Assembly: GCF_002797735.1 (NCBI RefSeq)
Contig: NZ_PGFG01000001.1
Coordinates: forward strand, 1-64,000
Length of the DNA stretch: 64,000 bases
DNA from: Thermoflavifilum aggregans
Lineage (GTDB): Bacteria; Bacteroidota; Bacteroidia; Chitinophagales; Chitinophagaceae
Direction of reading: 5' to 3'
Part shown: piece by piece, positions 1 through 8,672 of the stretch
How positions within the stretch are numbered: position 1 is the first letter of the stretch
How the letters are laid out: each line of letters begins with the position of its first letter
The notes under the pieces: model-generated
Databases searched by the model: none
Told to the model about the DNA's origin: nothing
What the model saw: the letters and a program-made list of their open reading frames with translations, nothing else
Position numbers and translations under genes: made by a program

Positions 1-2919
1 TTTGAAAGCTAATCACAACTAAAAATCTTCACCCCAATACTCATCGCATGCTGTTAAAGAGCTAAGCTACAACAAATTTGAAAGCTAATCACAACGGAAG
101 CCAACGTGCTTCCTCCTACATTGCGCTGTTAAAGAGCTAAGCTACAACAAATTTGAAAGCTAATCACAACGACAATTGGAGTTCTGCAAAATATTCGTTT
201 GCTGTTAAAGAGCTAAGCTACAACAAATTTGAAAGCTAATCACAACTGAAGCTTTTGACTACATTGAGCAGATATCAGCTGTTAAAGAGCTAAGCTACAA
301 CAAATTTGAAAGCTAATCACAACACGCAAAAAGTAAACAGTATGTTAGCAAACGCTGTTAAAGAGCTAAGCTACAACAAATTTGAAAGCTAATCACAACG
401 AACTCGATCCGGTCATACTAACAAAGCCAGCTGTTAAAGAGCTAAGCTACAACAAATTTGAAAGCTAATCACAACAACAACGAGTATAGGGTCTTGTCGT
501 CTATGCTGTTAAAGAGCTAAGCTACAACAAATTTGAAAGCTAATCACAACCTAATCCCAGTTATGCGTCAATCCTTTCCAGCTGTTAAAGAGCTAAGCTA
601 CAACAAATTTGAAAGCTAATCACAACTCGTACTTATCGGATTTCAATTCATCTAAGGCTGTTAAAGAGCTAAGCTACAACAAATTTGAAAGCTAATCACA
701 ACGACCGTTCTTTCCTTACCCTTATTCCAGAAGCTGTTAAAGAGCTAAGCTACAACAAATTTGAAAGCTAATCACAACATTTATTTAATACAGGATCAAT
801 CCAATACGCTGTTAAAGAGCTAAGCTACAACAAATTTGAAAGCTAATCACAACGAACAATCTCATCTATTCAAGAACAGGGGTGCTGTTAAAGAGCTAAG
901 CTACAACAAATTTGAAAGCTAATCACAACGCAGAAATTTCCGGTATAGGAGACTGTACGCTGTTAAAGAGCTAAGCTACAACAAATTTGAAAGCTAATCA
1001 CAACTGAAAGATAAAAAACGCAAATAATGAATAAGCTGTTAAAGAGCTAAGCTACAACAAATTTGAAAGCTAATCACAACACACCCGGCTTTAAATACGC
1101 CGCGGACCACGCTGTTAAAGAGCTAAGCTACAACAAATTTGAAAGCTAATCACAACTTACCTAATGTATTAACATTGGTAAACATTGCTGTTAAAGAGCT
1201 AAGCTACAACAAATTTGAAAGCTAATCACAACATGCTTTTAAGTAACCAACCAAGATAACAGCTGTTAAAGAGCTAAGCTACAACAAATTTGAAAGCTAA
1301 TCACAACAGAAGCCCACCGTCGGTGGGCATTAAGCATGCTGTTAAAGAGCTAAGCTACAACAAATTTGAAAGCTAATCACAACTTGCACTACTATCAATT
1401 GCGGTTGTGTCACGCTGTTAAAGAGCTAAGCTACAACAAATTTGAAAGCTAATCACAACGTGGATCTATAAATTAAATAACCCACACCAGCTGTTAAAGA
1501 GCTAAGCTACAACAAATTTGAAAGCTAATCACAACTCTAATTTCATCAGGACGATAATATGTTGGCTGTTAAAGAGCTAAGCTACAACAAATTTGAAAGC
1601 TAATCACAACGCATCCATCGTTGGAGCAATCTTAGATTGCGCTGTTAAAGAGCTAAGCTACAACAAATTTGAAAGCTAATCACAACCTCCGCCCATTTTT
1701 TATGAAAACGAAGCATGCTGTTAAAGAGCTAAGCTACAACAAATTTGAAAGCTAATCACAACTAAAAGGTAAAAGGCGTAAATGATGAATAAGCTGTTAA
1801 AGAGCTAAGCTACAACAAATTTGAAAGCTAATCACAACCCCGTTGATTTTCAGGTTAATTACACCATTGCTGTTAAAGAGCTAAGCTACAACAAATTTGA
1901 AAGCTAATCACAACCATCCTACGACAAGTAAGTAAGAGGTGTTGCTGTTAAAGAGCTAAGCTACAACAAATTTGAAAGCTAATCACAACCTCAAATAATT
2001 CTTCCCGTATTCTTTCACGCTGTTAAAGAGCTAAGCTACAACAAATTTGAAAGCTAATCACAACGCCGGAACCGCAGGCGTGGCTTATCTGATCGCTGTT
2101 AAAGAGCTAAGCTACAACAAATTTGAAAGCTAATCACAACAAGAATTGATAGGAAAGTCGAAATTTTATGCTGTTAAAGAGCTAAGCTACAACAAATTTG
2201 AAAGCTAATCACAACGAGTTAGCTAATAAATTAAAACTTAATACAGCTGTTAAAGAGCTAAGCTACAACAAATTTGAAAGCTAATCACAACGATAGCCAT
2301 TCAGCGGTTACAAATCCGCCCGCTGTTAAAGAGCTAAGCTACAACAAATTTGAAAGCTAATCACAACAATGAATTTTATCGAATGGAATCGCAGACTGCT
2401 GTTAAAGAGCTAAGCTACAACAAATTTGAAAGCTAATCACAACACTTGTCACGAAGCCGCCTAAAAACCATAAGCTGTTAAAGAGCTAAGCTACAACAAA
2501 TTTGAAAGCTAATCACAACTTTGATTTTGTGGTAAGCATATCTATAAATGCTGTTAAAGAGCTAAGCTACAACAAATTTGAAAGCTAATCACAACAGGCA
2601 ACCTGTAAAAAGTGATAGTAAACGGGCTGTTAAAGAGCTAAGCTACAACAAATTTGAAAGCTAATCACAACATGCCTTAACCTTGCCCTTTCTGCCTTCA
2701 GGCTGTTAAAGAGCTAAGCTACAACAAATTTGAAAGCTAATCACAACAGCGACGGCTATTTATCATTCAAAAAAAGGAGCTAAGCTACAACAAATTTGAA
2801 AGCTAATCACAACTGGAGATATGAATAATCCAAGTCGCACCGGGCTGTTAAAGAGCTAAGCTACAACAAATTTGAAAGCTAATCACAACTCCTACAGAGG
2901 ATCAGGCGTAATTTTCCGG
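1..2919 (-). CRISPR. CRISPR array, 46-nt repeats, type II-C-like, open at left edge
   Basis: Read on the + strand the repeat is 46 nt, begins GCTGTTAAAGAGC and ends GCTAATCACAAC. On the minus strand it begins GTTGTGATT, which is typical of Bacteroidota type II-C arrays, so crRNAs are assigned to the minus strand (inference). I count a 19-nt partial repeat at 1-19, 37 intact repeats (first 50-95, last 2844-2889) and one degenerate repeat at 2768-2813 whose first ten bases are lost, giving 39 spacers of 29-30 nt. The array ends at the hybrid repeat E1 (2920-3022). No cas1, cas2 or cas9 lies in the window; they may sit to the left. Two spacers (1005-1034 and 1763-1792) are related to each other, and one (1308-1337) contains a perfect inverted repeat. 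Confidence 0.97.
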
Positions 2920-3022
2920 GCTGTTAAAGAGCTAAGCTACAACAAATTTACTCCGAAATCAATTATCTGAAAAAGGTCTCCGTGTTTTTCAACTTCGTTG
3001 AAAAATGAAAGCCAATCACAAC
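2920..3022. repeat. Hybrid repeat element E1 (CRISPR repeat split by hairpin insert)
   Basis: The first 30 bases (2920-2949) are identical to the 5' part of the CRISPR repeat and 3007-3022 match its last 16 bases with one change. Between them sits a 57-bp insert (2950-3006). The insert ends with a perfect 9-bp stem, 2985-2993 pairing with 2997-3005 around a TTC loop. A second, mutually exclusive stem is possible (TGAAAAA at 2968-2974 with TTTTTCA at 2985-2991). On the minus strand the left junction creates TAAATTTG, a match to the Bacteroidota -7 box, pointing into the array. E1 is the terminal repeat of the array and directly abuts block C1. Confidence 0.95.
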
Positions 3023-3035
3023 CTCTGCCTTTGTC

Positions 3036-3551
3036 TTATGCAACAAAGCACTTTTTGACTGTTTCCCAGGTGCGGGTGGTTTGATCTTTGCCAAAAGTTT
3101 TTTCCAATAAACTCATGAATACCGGTCCTTTTGGGTGAGGAATATAGCTGGTAAACGCTTCCAAGCCTTGCACCTGATGAATGGTGACACCTTCATATTC
3201 AATGGGTAATTTCAGTTTTACATCCGGCGGTTTCCACAAGAATGTTATGACCTGTTTCGCTCCTGCAGGTACCTGGTGTCTGCTGAACGGATCTGAAGCA
3301 AGCAAATGTTGCAGGTGCGCCACCGACCGTACAGTAACCGGAAAGCTGCGGCCCAACTGCTGTTGAAGCTGTGCTTCAATTGTTTGTGCGATAGACTCTT
3401 CTTTACGGGTTGAAGAATTAAAGGCAACGTTGCCGCTAGAAAGAATGGTTTTTACCTCCGTAAATCCGGCTGCTTCCATGCAATGCTTCAGGTCGGCCAT
3501 TTTCAGGTTCATGGGGCTTACACCCCGCAGAAAAGCGACAAATCTCGACAT
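3036..3551 (-). CDS. DUF1697 family protein (in block C1)
   Basis: The product (171 aa from the chosen start MSRFVAFLRG) has the DUF1697 hallmark N-terminus, a variant of RYVAFLRGINVGG, followed by the LSSGNVAF segment typical of the family. Function is unknown. I chose the ATG at 3551 because seven residues of the longer frame (MTIIKHT) lack family similarity. The stop codon is only 13 nt from the end of hybrid element E1. The gene is separated from the headless SDR upstream by a junction of different composition, so block C1 may itself be composite. The gene appears complete. Confidence 0.8.
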   Translation of the reverse strand: MSRFVAFLRGVSPMNLKMADLKHCMEAAGFTEVKTILSSGNVAFNSSTRKEESIAQTIEAQLQQQLGRSFPVTVRSVAHLQHLLASDPFSRHQVPAGAKQVITFLWKPPDVKLKLPIEYEGVTIHQVQGLEAFTSYIPHPKGPVFMSLLEKTFGKDQTTRTWETVKKCFVA

Positions 3552-3568
3552 CGTATGTTTAATGATAG

Positions 3569-3986
3569 TCAATGTTTACAGGTATGTGAACAGCAGGACT
3601 TTTGTTCAGAGCAGCATGAAGCAGTACCTTTCCTGCGCGTACACTTTTTCATGTACAAATGATACATCTCTTCTGCACGCTCCCCTCCAACGATATCGGC
3701 AACAGCGGAATTCTCAGTGCGAGAGACTTGCTGTCGGCGGTCATGCCAAAGCTCCCCCTCGATGACGATATCCTGGCCAACCATGTAGGCCGCATCCGCC
3801 GACGCGAGCCAGAGCGCAGCGGATGCAATCTCGGCGGTCGTGGCAACTCGCTTGGAAGGATTGGTAGCCGCCACACGAGCATCGTGCGCCGCCCGGTCCT
3901 CACTAGGCCGAAGCGACATCGGCGTATTCACCGGTCCCGGGCACAGGCAATTAATGCGAATTCCATACTGAATGGCTTCGAGCGCA
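3569..3986 (-). pseudogene. Headless short-chain dehydrogenase fragment cut by element E2
   Basis: Reading leftward from the edge of E2, the frame encodes ALEAIQYGIRINCLCPGPV followed by NTPM, then a helix and GQDIVIEG. This is the classical C-terminal half of an SDR enzyme: the INxxxPGPVxTPM motif after the YxxxK active site and the closing VxGQ strand. The Rossmann fold and catalytic Ser-Tyr-Lys are missing because the frame begins exactly at the element boundary (3986). The fragment is GC-rich compared with the DUF1697 gene beside it. Residues after about position 3770 no longer resemble SDRs and run into a cysteine-rich nonsense tail, so a second junction probably lies there. Confidence 0.8.
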
Positions 3987-4088
3987 CTGTTAAAGAGCTA
4001 AGCTACAACAAATTTACTCCGAAATCAATTATCTAGAAAAGGTCTCCGTGTTTTTCAACTTCGTTGAAAAACGAAAGCAAATCACAAC
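3987..4088. repeat. Hybrid repeat element E2
   Basis: This is a second copy of the E1 architecture: 29 bases of the CRISPR repeat, the conserved insert with its 9-bp hairpin, then GAAAGCAAATCACAAC. It differs from E1 by a handful of substitutions (for example TCTAGAAAA for TCTGAAAAA, which weakens the alternative stem). Its left neighbour is the cut SDR and its right neighbour the cut DUF4153 gene. The TAAATTTG box is retained on the minus strand. The A/G change at 4072 (CGA instead of TGA) opens a reading frame from a GTG inside the insert (4048) through to the downstream fragment. Confidence 0.95.
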
Positions 4089-4497
4089 TAAAAATCCCTA
4101 CAATGACAGAAATTTTCTTTTGGTTTTCAATTTCATGCTGCTGGTTGTTGTGGCAGTTATCATTTTTTCGGTATCTGGCACCATTTATGGAAAAAGAGAA
4201 ATTTTTGACCGGATTGTTTTTTCGGGATTGGTGATAGTCAGCATTGTAATTGATCTTATTGCTCTTTCGGCAATAATTTACCGACTTGGAGAATATGGTT
4301 TCACACCCAACAGGACTATAGTACTTGGAACTAATCTTCTTGTGTTGGGGAACCTATTGTATATTGCTTTAGATCTTTACAAAGTAAATTTCAAAAATTA
4401 TGATATCCGTGTGGTAGAACATTCTGTTGCGGTGTATCTCCCGGTTTATGGAGTTTGGTCAGCATTGGTCATCTTTGCATTTCCTATTATTTTTTGA
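4089..4497 (+). pseudogene. C-terminal fragment of a DUF4153 membrane protein, cut by E2
   Basis: The frame enters from E2 and encodes about four hydrophobic segments, with GFTPNRTIVLGTNLLVLGN and a closing YLPVYGVWSALVIFAFP. These are features of the C-terminal part of Bacteroidota DUF4153 proteins, polytopic inner-membrane proteins of unknown function. Normal family members are several hundred residues long; only about 136 remain. The frame extends leftward through E2 to a GTG at 4048, so element sequence would supply 14 residues of any translated product. The stop is natural. It is a remnant captured without its N-terminal part. Confidence 0.72.
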
Positions 4498-4602
4498 TCT
4501 GCCAAAAATATTTCCTTTGCTGGGAAAATCATGGGTAATGATAGTTTGAGAGGGCTGTGGCAGGATTATCATCGAAGGTGCTGACAGGGGCGTGGTTCCT
4601 GC

Positions 4603-4660
4603 AAGCCCACATCCCTTCTTGTCTTGATACAAGAAAGGAAGCAAAGAAGAAAACAGTAAC
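4603..4660. repeat. Intergenic inverted repeat of a type common in Bacteroidota
   Basis: TTCTTGT and ACAAGAA pair around CTTGAT, followed by AAGGAAGCAAAGAA. I recall very similar dispersed intergenic sequences in many Bacteroidota genomes; copy number cannot be checked here. It lies between the DUF4153 remnant and the downstream end of the lipoprotein gene, and may act as a terminator for both. Confidence 0.35.
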
Positions 4661-4732
4661 CCAAAAATTCGTAAGGCATTCGGGTTTGCTAGAATGAAGT
4701 ATTTTCATCCTTGTAAAACCCTTTTGGAAAAT

Positions 4733-6337
4733 TCAGAACAAAATTTCTATGTGAGGAGTTGACTTGGTAATTTGTAGAATGCCTCCTCTTGCCAAAGGAG
4801 TCCAGACATAGCCATCTACCTCTGAAGAGGTCATCTCTTGCAAACGCACTCCACCGGCCATGATCTGCGCTGGTCTTTTGATCAGACGGAATTTTTCAGT
4901 CGATTTTGCATCGTACGTTTCGTAGCTAATCATTGTTCCTTCATACGATATATTTTTGACTACCGAAGAGGTGCTTACCAGCCGGTTCTTGTTATCAGGG
5001 GCCAGTTCGGGGAAAGCCGCCATAGCTCGCAAATAATGCCTTACATAATCGCCGTATCCATCGGTGAGCCATACATCATCTCTTATGTATCTGTTACGCC
5101 CATCATCAGCCACAGTATAGGTGGCCCAGTTGAGTGCACGAATGGCGTTGGTCTTAAAAGTAGTGTCGCCTGTGAGAGCAGTGTACCATAATTCCGTGGA
5201 AGCCTGCCTGGATGAATGCGAATTTCCAGGAACCTGATAAACAGTTTGTTCATTCATCACCGTTACCTTATATTTTTCGTATTCATGATTACCCAGTTCC
5301 TTGTAGGTCCAGTCAAATATTCCTTTCACGTCCTTTTTCCAATCAGGAAAGAGCTCTTTGTTTTCCATAATGAACATGGCAAAGGTAATGGCATTAATTT
5401 GCGTGTCGCTCCATCCAGGTATATCCTCAAAAAAGGGGCCCCATTTGTTGGTTCTGAGCGGATAATTCTTCATCCATTCAAGAATGGTAACAAATGCATT
5501 TTTATACATATCCGCATTATGGGGATCAAAAGTTTGCAATTGCTGAAAAAGCTCTAAGGTACCGGTCCAGTTCGACGTATATAATGCTTGCATCTCTACC
5601 TCTCCAGTTCCCTGGTTGCTAAAAAAAGACCCTGGTTCGCCGGTAACTGCATTAACCCTGAACGGAAGTGGCGATTTATCATTATCTCCTTGTCGGGTTT
5701 TGGAAGCAAGAGTTTTTCCTATATTAATAGCTGCATCAAGGTACTTCTGTTCCCCGGTGATTTTAAAAAGATTAATCAGTTCTGTTCCAAACGAACCGGC
5801 TTTGTCTGGCTGTGTATAATTTTTTCCGTTTCGCATGTCTCCATCGTAAAGCCCAGAATGAATAACTGTGTTGTATGGGTAGGGAATAAAAGGCCATTGA
5901 TCAGTAGCCTTGGATAGTCCGCGGGCCAGATACTCATCGGCTATGTAACGCATATCTTCAATCAAAGCTTTATCTCCTGTATATGCATATAACAACCTCC
6001 ACGACGAAAGAGCCATGGCAAACTGATCTCCTCCCACTCCACGCATATCGTGGTGCGGAGCCCATACCTGGTGATTCATATAATATTTTAAACCGTTGGA
6101 ATCGATCTCCATATTTTTCCAGAAGTTCCAAACCAGCATGAGGCATGTGTCATACGACTGGCCAAGGTTCGATGAAAACCAGGGAAGGATTGCTCCACAG
6201 GTATCTATCCGAACCGGATGATATTGGATGGTATCGGAATACAATACGGTACCTTCCAGCCTGTCAGTCTTTCCTGGCGAAAAGGTACATGCAGGCACCA
6301 GGGCCAGCAATACGACGGCTATAAAATGATTCTTCAT
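4733..6337 (-). CDS. Lipoprotein with alpha/alpha-barrel (six-hairpin) glycosidase-like fold
   Basis: This 534-aa product begins with a signal peptide ending LALVPACTFS; VPAC is a possible lipobox. The body is rich in paired helices with tryptophan and acidic residues (MLVWNFWKNM, DMRGVGGDQFAMALSSWRL, SFGTELINLFKITGEQKYLDAA, DIPGWSDTQINAITFAMFI), a pattern of six-hairpin glycosidases and polysaccharide lyases. I cannot assign a CAZy family or catalytic residues. It sits in block C2 downstream of a DeoR-type regulator; its ATG overlaps the TGA that would end the regulator if its internal stop were read through. Composition resembles Bacteroidota DNA. No SusC/SusD partner accompanies it, so the captured piece is incomplete as a utilisation locus. 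Confidence 0.7.
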   Translation of the reverse strand: MKNHFIAVVLLALVPACTFSPGKTDRLEGTVLYSDTIQYHPVRIDTCGAILPWFSSNLGQSYDTCLMLVWNFWKNMEIDSNGLKYYMNHQVWAPHHDMRGVGGDQFAMALSSWRLLYAYTGDKALIEDMRYIADEYLARGLSKATDQWPFIPYPYNTVIHSGLYDGDMRNGKNYTQPDKAGSFGTELINLFKITGEQKYLDAAINIGKTLASKTRQGDNDKSPLPFRVNAVTGEPGSFFSNQGTGEVEMQALYTSNWTGTLELFQQLQTFDPHNADMYKNAFVTILEWMKNYPLRTNKWGPFFEDIPGWSDTQINAITFAMFIMENKELFPDWKKDVKGIFDWTYKELGNHEYEKYKVTVMNEQTVYQVPGNSHSSRQASTELWYTALTGDTTFKTNAIRALNWATYTVADDGRNRYIRDDVWLTDGYGDYVRHYLRAMAAFPELAPDNKNRLVSTSSVVKNISYEGTMISYETYDAKSTEKFRLIKRPAQIMAGGVRLQEMTSSEVDGYVWTPLARGGILQITKSTPHIEILF

Positions 6338-7167
6338 AGTAGTATAAAATTAGGTTGATTTGGGACATTGTTCATCAAACAAAATAATTTGGTCAGAATG
6401 ATGTTTACTCTGTTCTTTTTATACATTTTCACAATTTCAGGGTGAATCTCATTATCAGTAATCAGATAATCGGCCATCGCAAGAGGAGCATAGTTTACTT
6501 ATGCGTCTTTTTCAATTTTGGAAGAATCACAAAATACGAAAACCTGTTCAGCCGATTCTGCCATGAGGCGCGCTATCGTCCATTCTTTTTCAACATTCGA
6601 ACTCAGGCCATTCCTGAGTGATATGCTGGCAGCACCCAGAAAAGCTTTATTGGCTTTGTACGCTTGAATTATTTTTTCCGTCGCTGGTCCATAACATGCC
6701 TTCCGCTCATGGTCAAGATCGCCACCGAGTAGATTGATCCTGATATTGGGATAATGAACAAGTTCCGAAACAGCCGGCAGAGAATTGGTAATTATACTCA
6801 GATTCTGTAATCCTGTAATGAATTTTGGAAGATGCACAACCGTAGTGCCGCAACCGAGAAACAGTATATCATTGTCGTTGACGAACGAAGATGCTACCCT
6901 CGCTATTTCTACTTTCTTTTTCCGGTTATGGGCTATCTTGTTCTCATAACTGAACAAATATGGGATAAGTTTGGACTTTACAGCTACACCAAAACTTCGG
7001 ATCAATAAACCTTCTGATTCCAGTTCATCCAGATCCCTTCTTGCCGTAATTTCTGAGACCGTGCATAAACGCGCTGTTTCCTTTATGCTAATGGATTCAT
7101 ATTTGTCAAGGTGTTTCAGAATCATCTTCTTACGAACTTCAGGTTGTATGGAGTTTTTTCGAGCCAT
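6334..7167 (-). pseudogene. DeoR-family regulator interrupted by an in-frame TAA
   Basis: Residues 1-60 form the DeoR winged helix (IQPEVRKKMILKHL, then SEITARRDLDELESEGLLIR). The sugar-phosphate-sensing DeoRC domain follows (FLGCGTTVVHLPKF, NLLGGDL, FCDSSKI). The frame stops with TAA at 6501-6499 after EKDA. Beyond it the same frame continues with VNYAPLAMADYLITDNE and NRVNIILTK, the normal family C-terminus, and closes with TGA at 6336-6334, overlapping the ATG of the lipoprotein gene. A Tyr codon (TAC/TAT) in place of TAA would restore a normal protein of about 277 aa. Start ATG 7167 is favoured over 7185. Either a recent nonsense mutation or a sequencing error. Confidence 0.78.
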
Positions 7168-7776
7168 AAACAAGGTATTTGTCAAATAGAAGAAAACCAG
7201 TATAAAACAGTTATCGCACCTGTTTCTGTGCCAAAATAATATATTTTTATGAATTCAGTAATAAATGCTTCTGGAAAAATTGATCAAATCGGATAATTTG
7301 TTGCATAAAAAATCAATAAAAAGTCATATTCCATAAAGAAATATGCATTAAATGGCTGCAAATGCCATTTTTTCTTTTTTTGAAAGCCTGATAGCATTAC
7401 CTTCAGAAGAGATTGGATTATCCTGCTATACCGAATCTTTGGTTTTTGGTATTAACCAATGGTACTATGGCTACTTTCACTGCGTCTGGATTGGAGGGAG
7501 AACTATGCGTAATATTTATGTAACCAAAACATTCATTACTTTTGATGCAAAAATTGAATCCAATCCTGGGGGATAATTGGGTACATGCTTAGTAGTATAA
7601 AGTTGAATTTTGTATTGGCCCGAAAATGGGCTATTTTAGGATGAAATCCGGAAAGCTCTTTTATTGCTTTGTAACCAATGGTTTGACTGATCTGCTTTTT
7701 CCGGAATTGATGGCTTTGCCACAGAATGGGTAACGTGGCTTTCTTATATTTCTGGAATGCTTAATTGTTTGTGATA
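7168..7776. other. Gene-poor stretch inside block C2
   Basis: About 600 bp upstream of the DeoR gene. Short frames such as 7352-7576 on the + strand have no recognisable domain. The AT-rich 7190-7340 part is presumably the regulator's promoter region. I see no RNA gene or repeat. Confidence 0.5.
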
Positions 7777-7849
7777 ATGTACAAAGATTTGACACGAATT
7801 GTTGATGAAATTCAGCCAGTTATCATGAAAGCGGCTGATTTTTATACGA
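7777..7849 (+). pseudogene. First 24 codons of a gene cut by element E3
   Basis: An ATG at 7777 opens a frame MYKDLTRIVDEIQPVIMKAA followed by DFYT, which looks like an amphipathic N-terminal helix of a real protein. It runs straight into E3, where it stops after three codons. The N-terminal helix of inositol-monophosphatase-like enzymes is one possibility, but 24 residues are too few to assign. Its interest is that the right edge of block C2, like the left edge, interrupts a gene. Confidence 0.4.
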
Positions 7850-7951
7850 GCTGTTAAAAAGCTTAGCTACAACAAATTTACTCCGAAAATAATTATCTGA
7901 AAAAGGTCTCCGTGTTTTTCAACTTCGTTGAAAATGAAAGCCAATCACAAC
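7850..7951. repeat. Hybrid repeat element E3
   Basis: Third copy of the split CRISPR repeat: GCTGTTAAAAAGCTTAGC start (two changes from the repeat), the conserved insert, the hairpin shortened by one A on its right arm, then TGAAAGCCAATCACAAC as in E1. The minus-strand TAAATTTG box is intact. It separates block C2 from block C3. Confidence 0.95.
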
Positions 7952-7961
7952 GAATAAGCCT

Positions 7962-8158
7962 TTAACTTTTTTTGGTCAAGGTTTCAATCTTATTACAGTT
8001 CATACAACGGTGTTCAGAGTGAAACTGAACGACTTCAATTTTAGCAACAAAGGTCAAATTTGTAGTTTGCTTGGTGTTTTGTGCTTCGCTGTTGAAAGCG
8101 GTGAAAAGTAATATCATCAGTGTTACAAATCAGAAAAAATGTTTTTTGATGTGCTCAT
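7962..8158 (-). pseudogene. Truncated, frameshifted ArsF-like gene remnant
   Basis: Reading leftward, an ATG at 8158 starts MSTSKNIF and then shifts frame. From 8117 the frame MILLFTAFNSEAQ encodes the end of a signal peptide, then KIEVVQFHSEHRCMNCNKIE, resembling the N-terminus of the ArsF family (nitrophenyl compound nitroreductase subunit ArsF-like proteins), which carry a CxxC near an FH motif. The frame stops at 7962, ten bases before E3; the rest of the gene (normally well over 100 aa) is missing. It follows the permease and DinB genes in the order seen in Bacteroidota arsenical clusters, supporting the assignment. Confidence 0.6.
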
Positions 8159-8213
8159 TATTTTGATTTAAATTTTTGTATTCGTGACAATGCGTATTCA
8201 TTGTATTTGAATT

Positions 8214-8672
8214 TTAGATGTTTCCGTATTTATTGATGATTGCCATTTGTCCTGCGTGGTAAGCGGTGTGTGATACAATTCTGCCAAAGGCTTCTGCTTT
8301 GGTTTTTGTACCAAATTCTTTGGTAGTAATTAGAGTTTCCCAATCTGCATCTGTTTGTTTTTCAATTATTGATTTTAGTTTCTCGAATGATTCAGATACA
8401 TAATTTTTCAAGGCTTCCAAATCTGTCCATTCGCCTGTATCTCGTTTTTCAATCACTGTTTTTGCAGATACTTTTATTGAACTGTCGCCAAACACATTTT
8501 TAGCAAACAGCAATTCTACATCCCCAATATGGCGAATGAGAAAGCCTACAGAATTGGGAGAATCAGCAAGTTTCTTTTGCAAATCGCTTTCGGTTAGATT
8601 TTCTAACTGATTGGTAAACCTAGTTCTGGATTCTATCCAAAGTTCAAGTAATATTTCTGTTTTTGTTTTCAT
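8214..8672 (-). CDS. DinB/DUF1572-like putative metal-dependent protein
   Basis: The 152-aa product starts MKTKTEILLELWIESR and has the four-helix DinB layout with histidines in IRHIGDVE and SHTAYHAGQMAII, positions that bind metal in the superfamily. Some DinB-fold proteins are thiol-dependent transferases; the substrate here is unknown. Its ATG overlaps the TGA of the permease gene (ATGA), implying translational coupling. A longer frame to 9047 exists only because it runs through the permease gene out of frame. Membership in an arsenic-type operon suggests a detoxification role (inference). Confidence 0.78.
   Translation of the reverse strand: MKTKTEILLELWIESRTRFTNQLENLTESDLQKKLADSPNSVGFLIRHIGDVELLFAKNVFGDSSIKVSAKTVIEKRDTGEWTDLEALKNYVSESFEKLKSIIEKQTDADWETLITTKEFGTKTKAEAFGRIVSHTAYHAGQMAIINKYGNI

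Noticed and set aside
2950-3006. Insert as an independently hopping MITE
   Set aside because: All five copies sit at the same position of the same repeat, with no target-site duplication inside the repeat and no copy outside this island. Copying of a pre-formed hybrid is simpler, although insertion into one ancestral repeat remains possible.
3659-4036. 125-codon + strand frame opposite the SDR fragment
   Set aside because: It is the mirror of the SDR coding frame in GC-rich DNA and crosses element E2; no family resemblance.
7352-7576. 74-codon + strand frame in block C2
   Set aside because: No recognisable domain, no coherent start context and AT-rich non-coding character; treated as chance.
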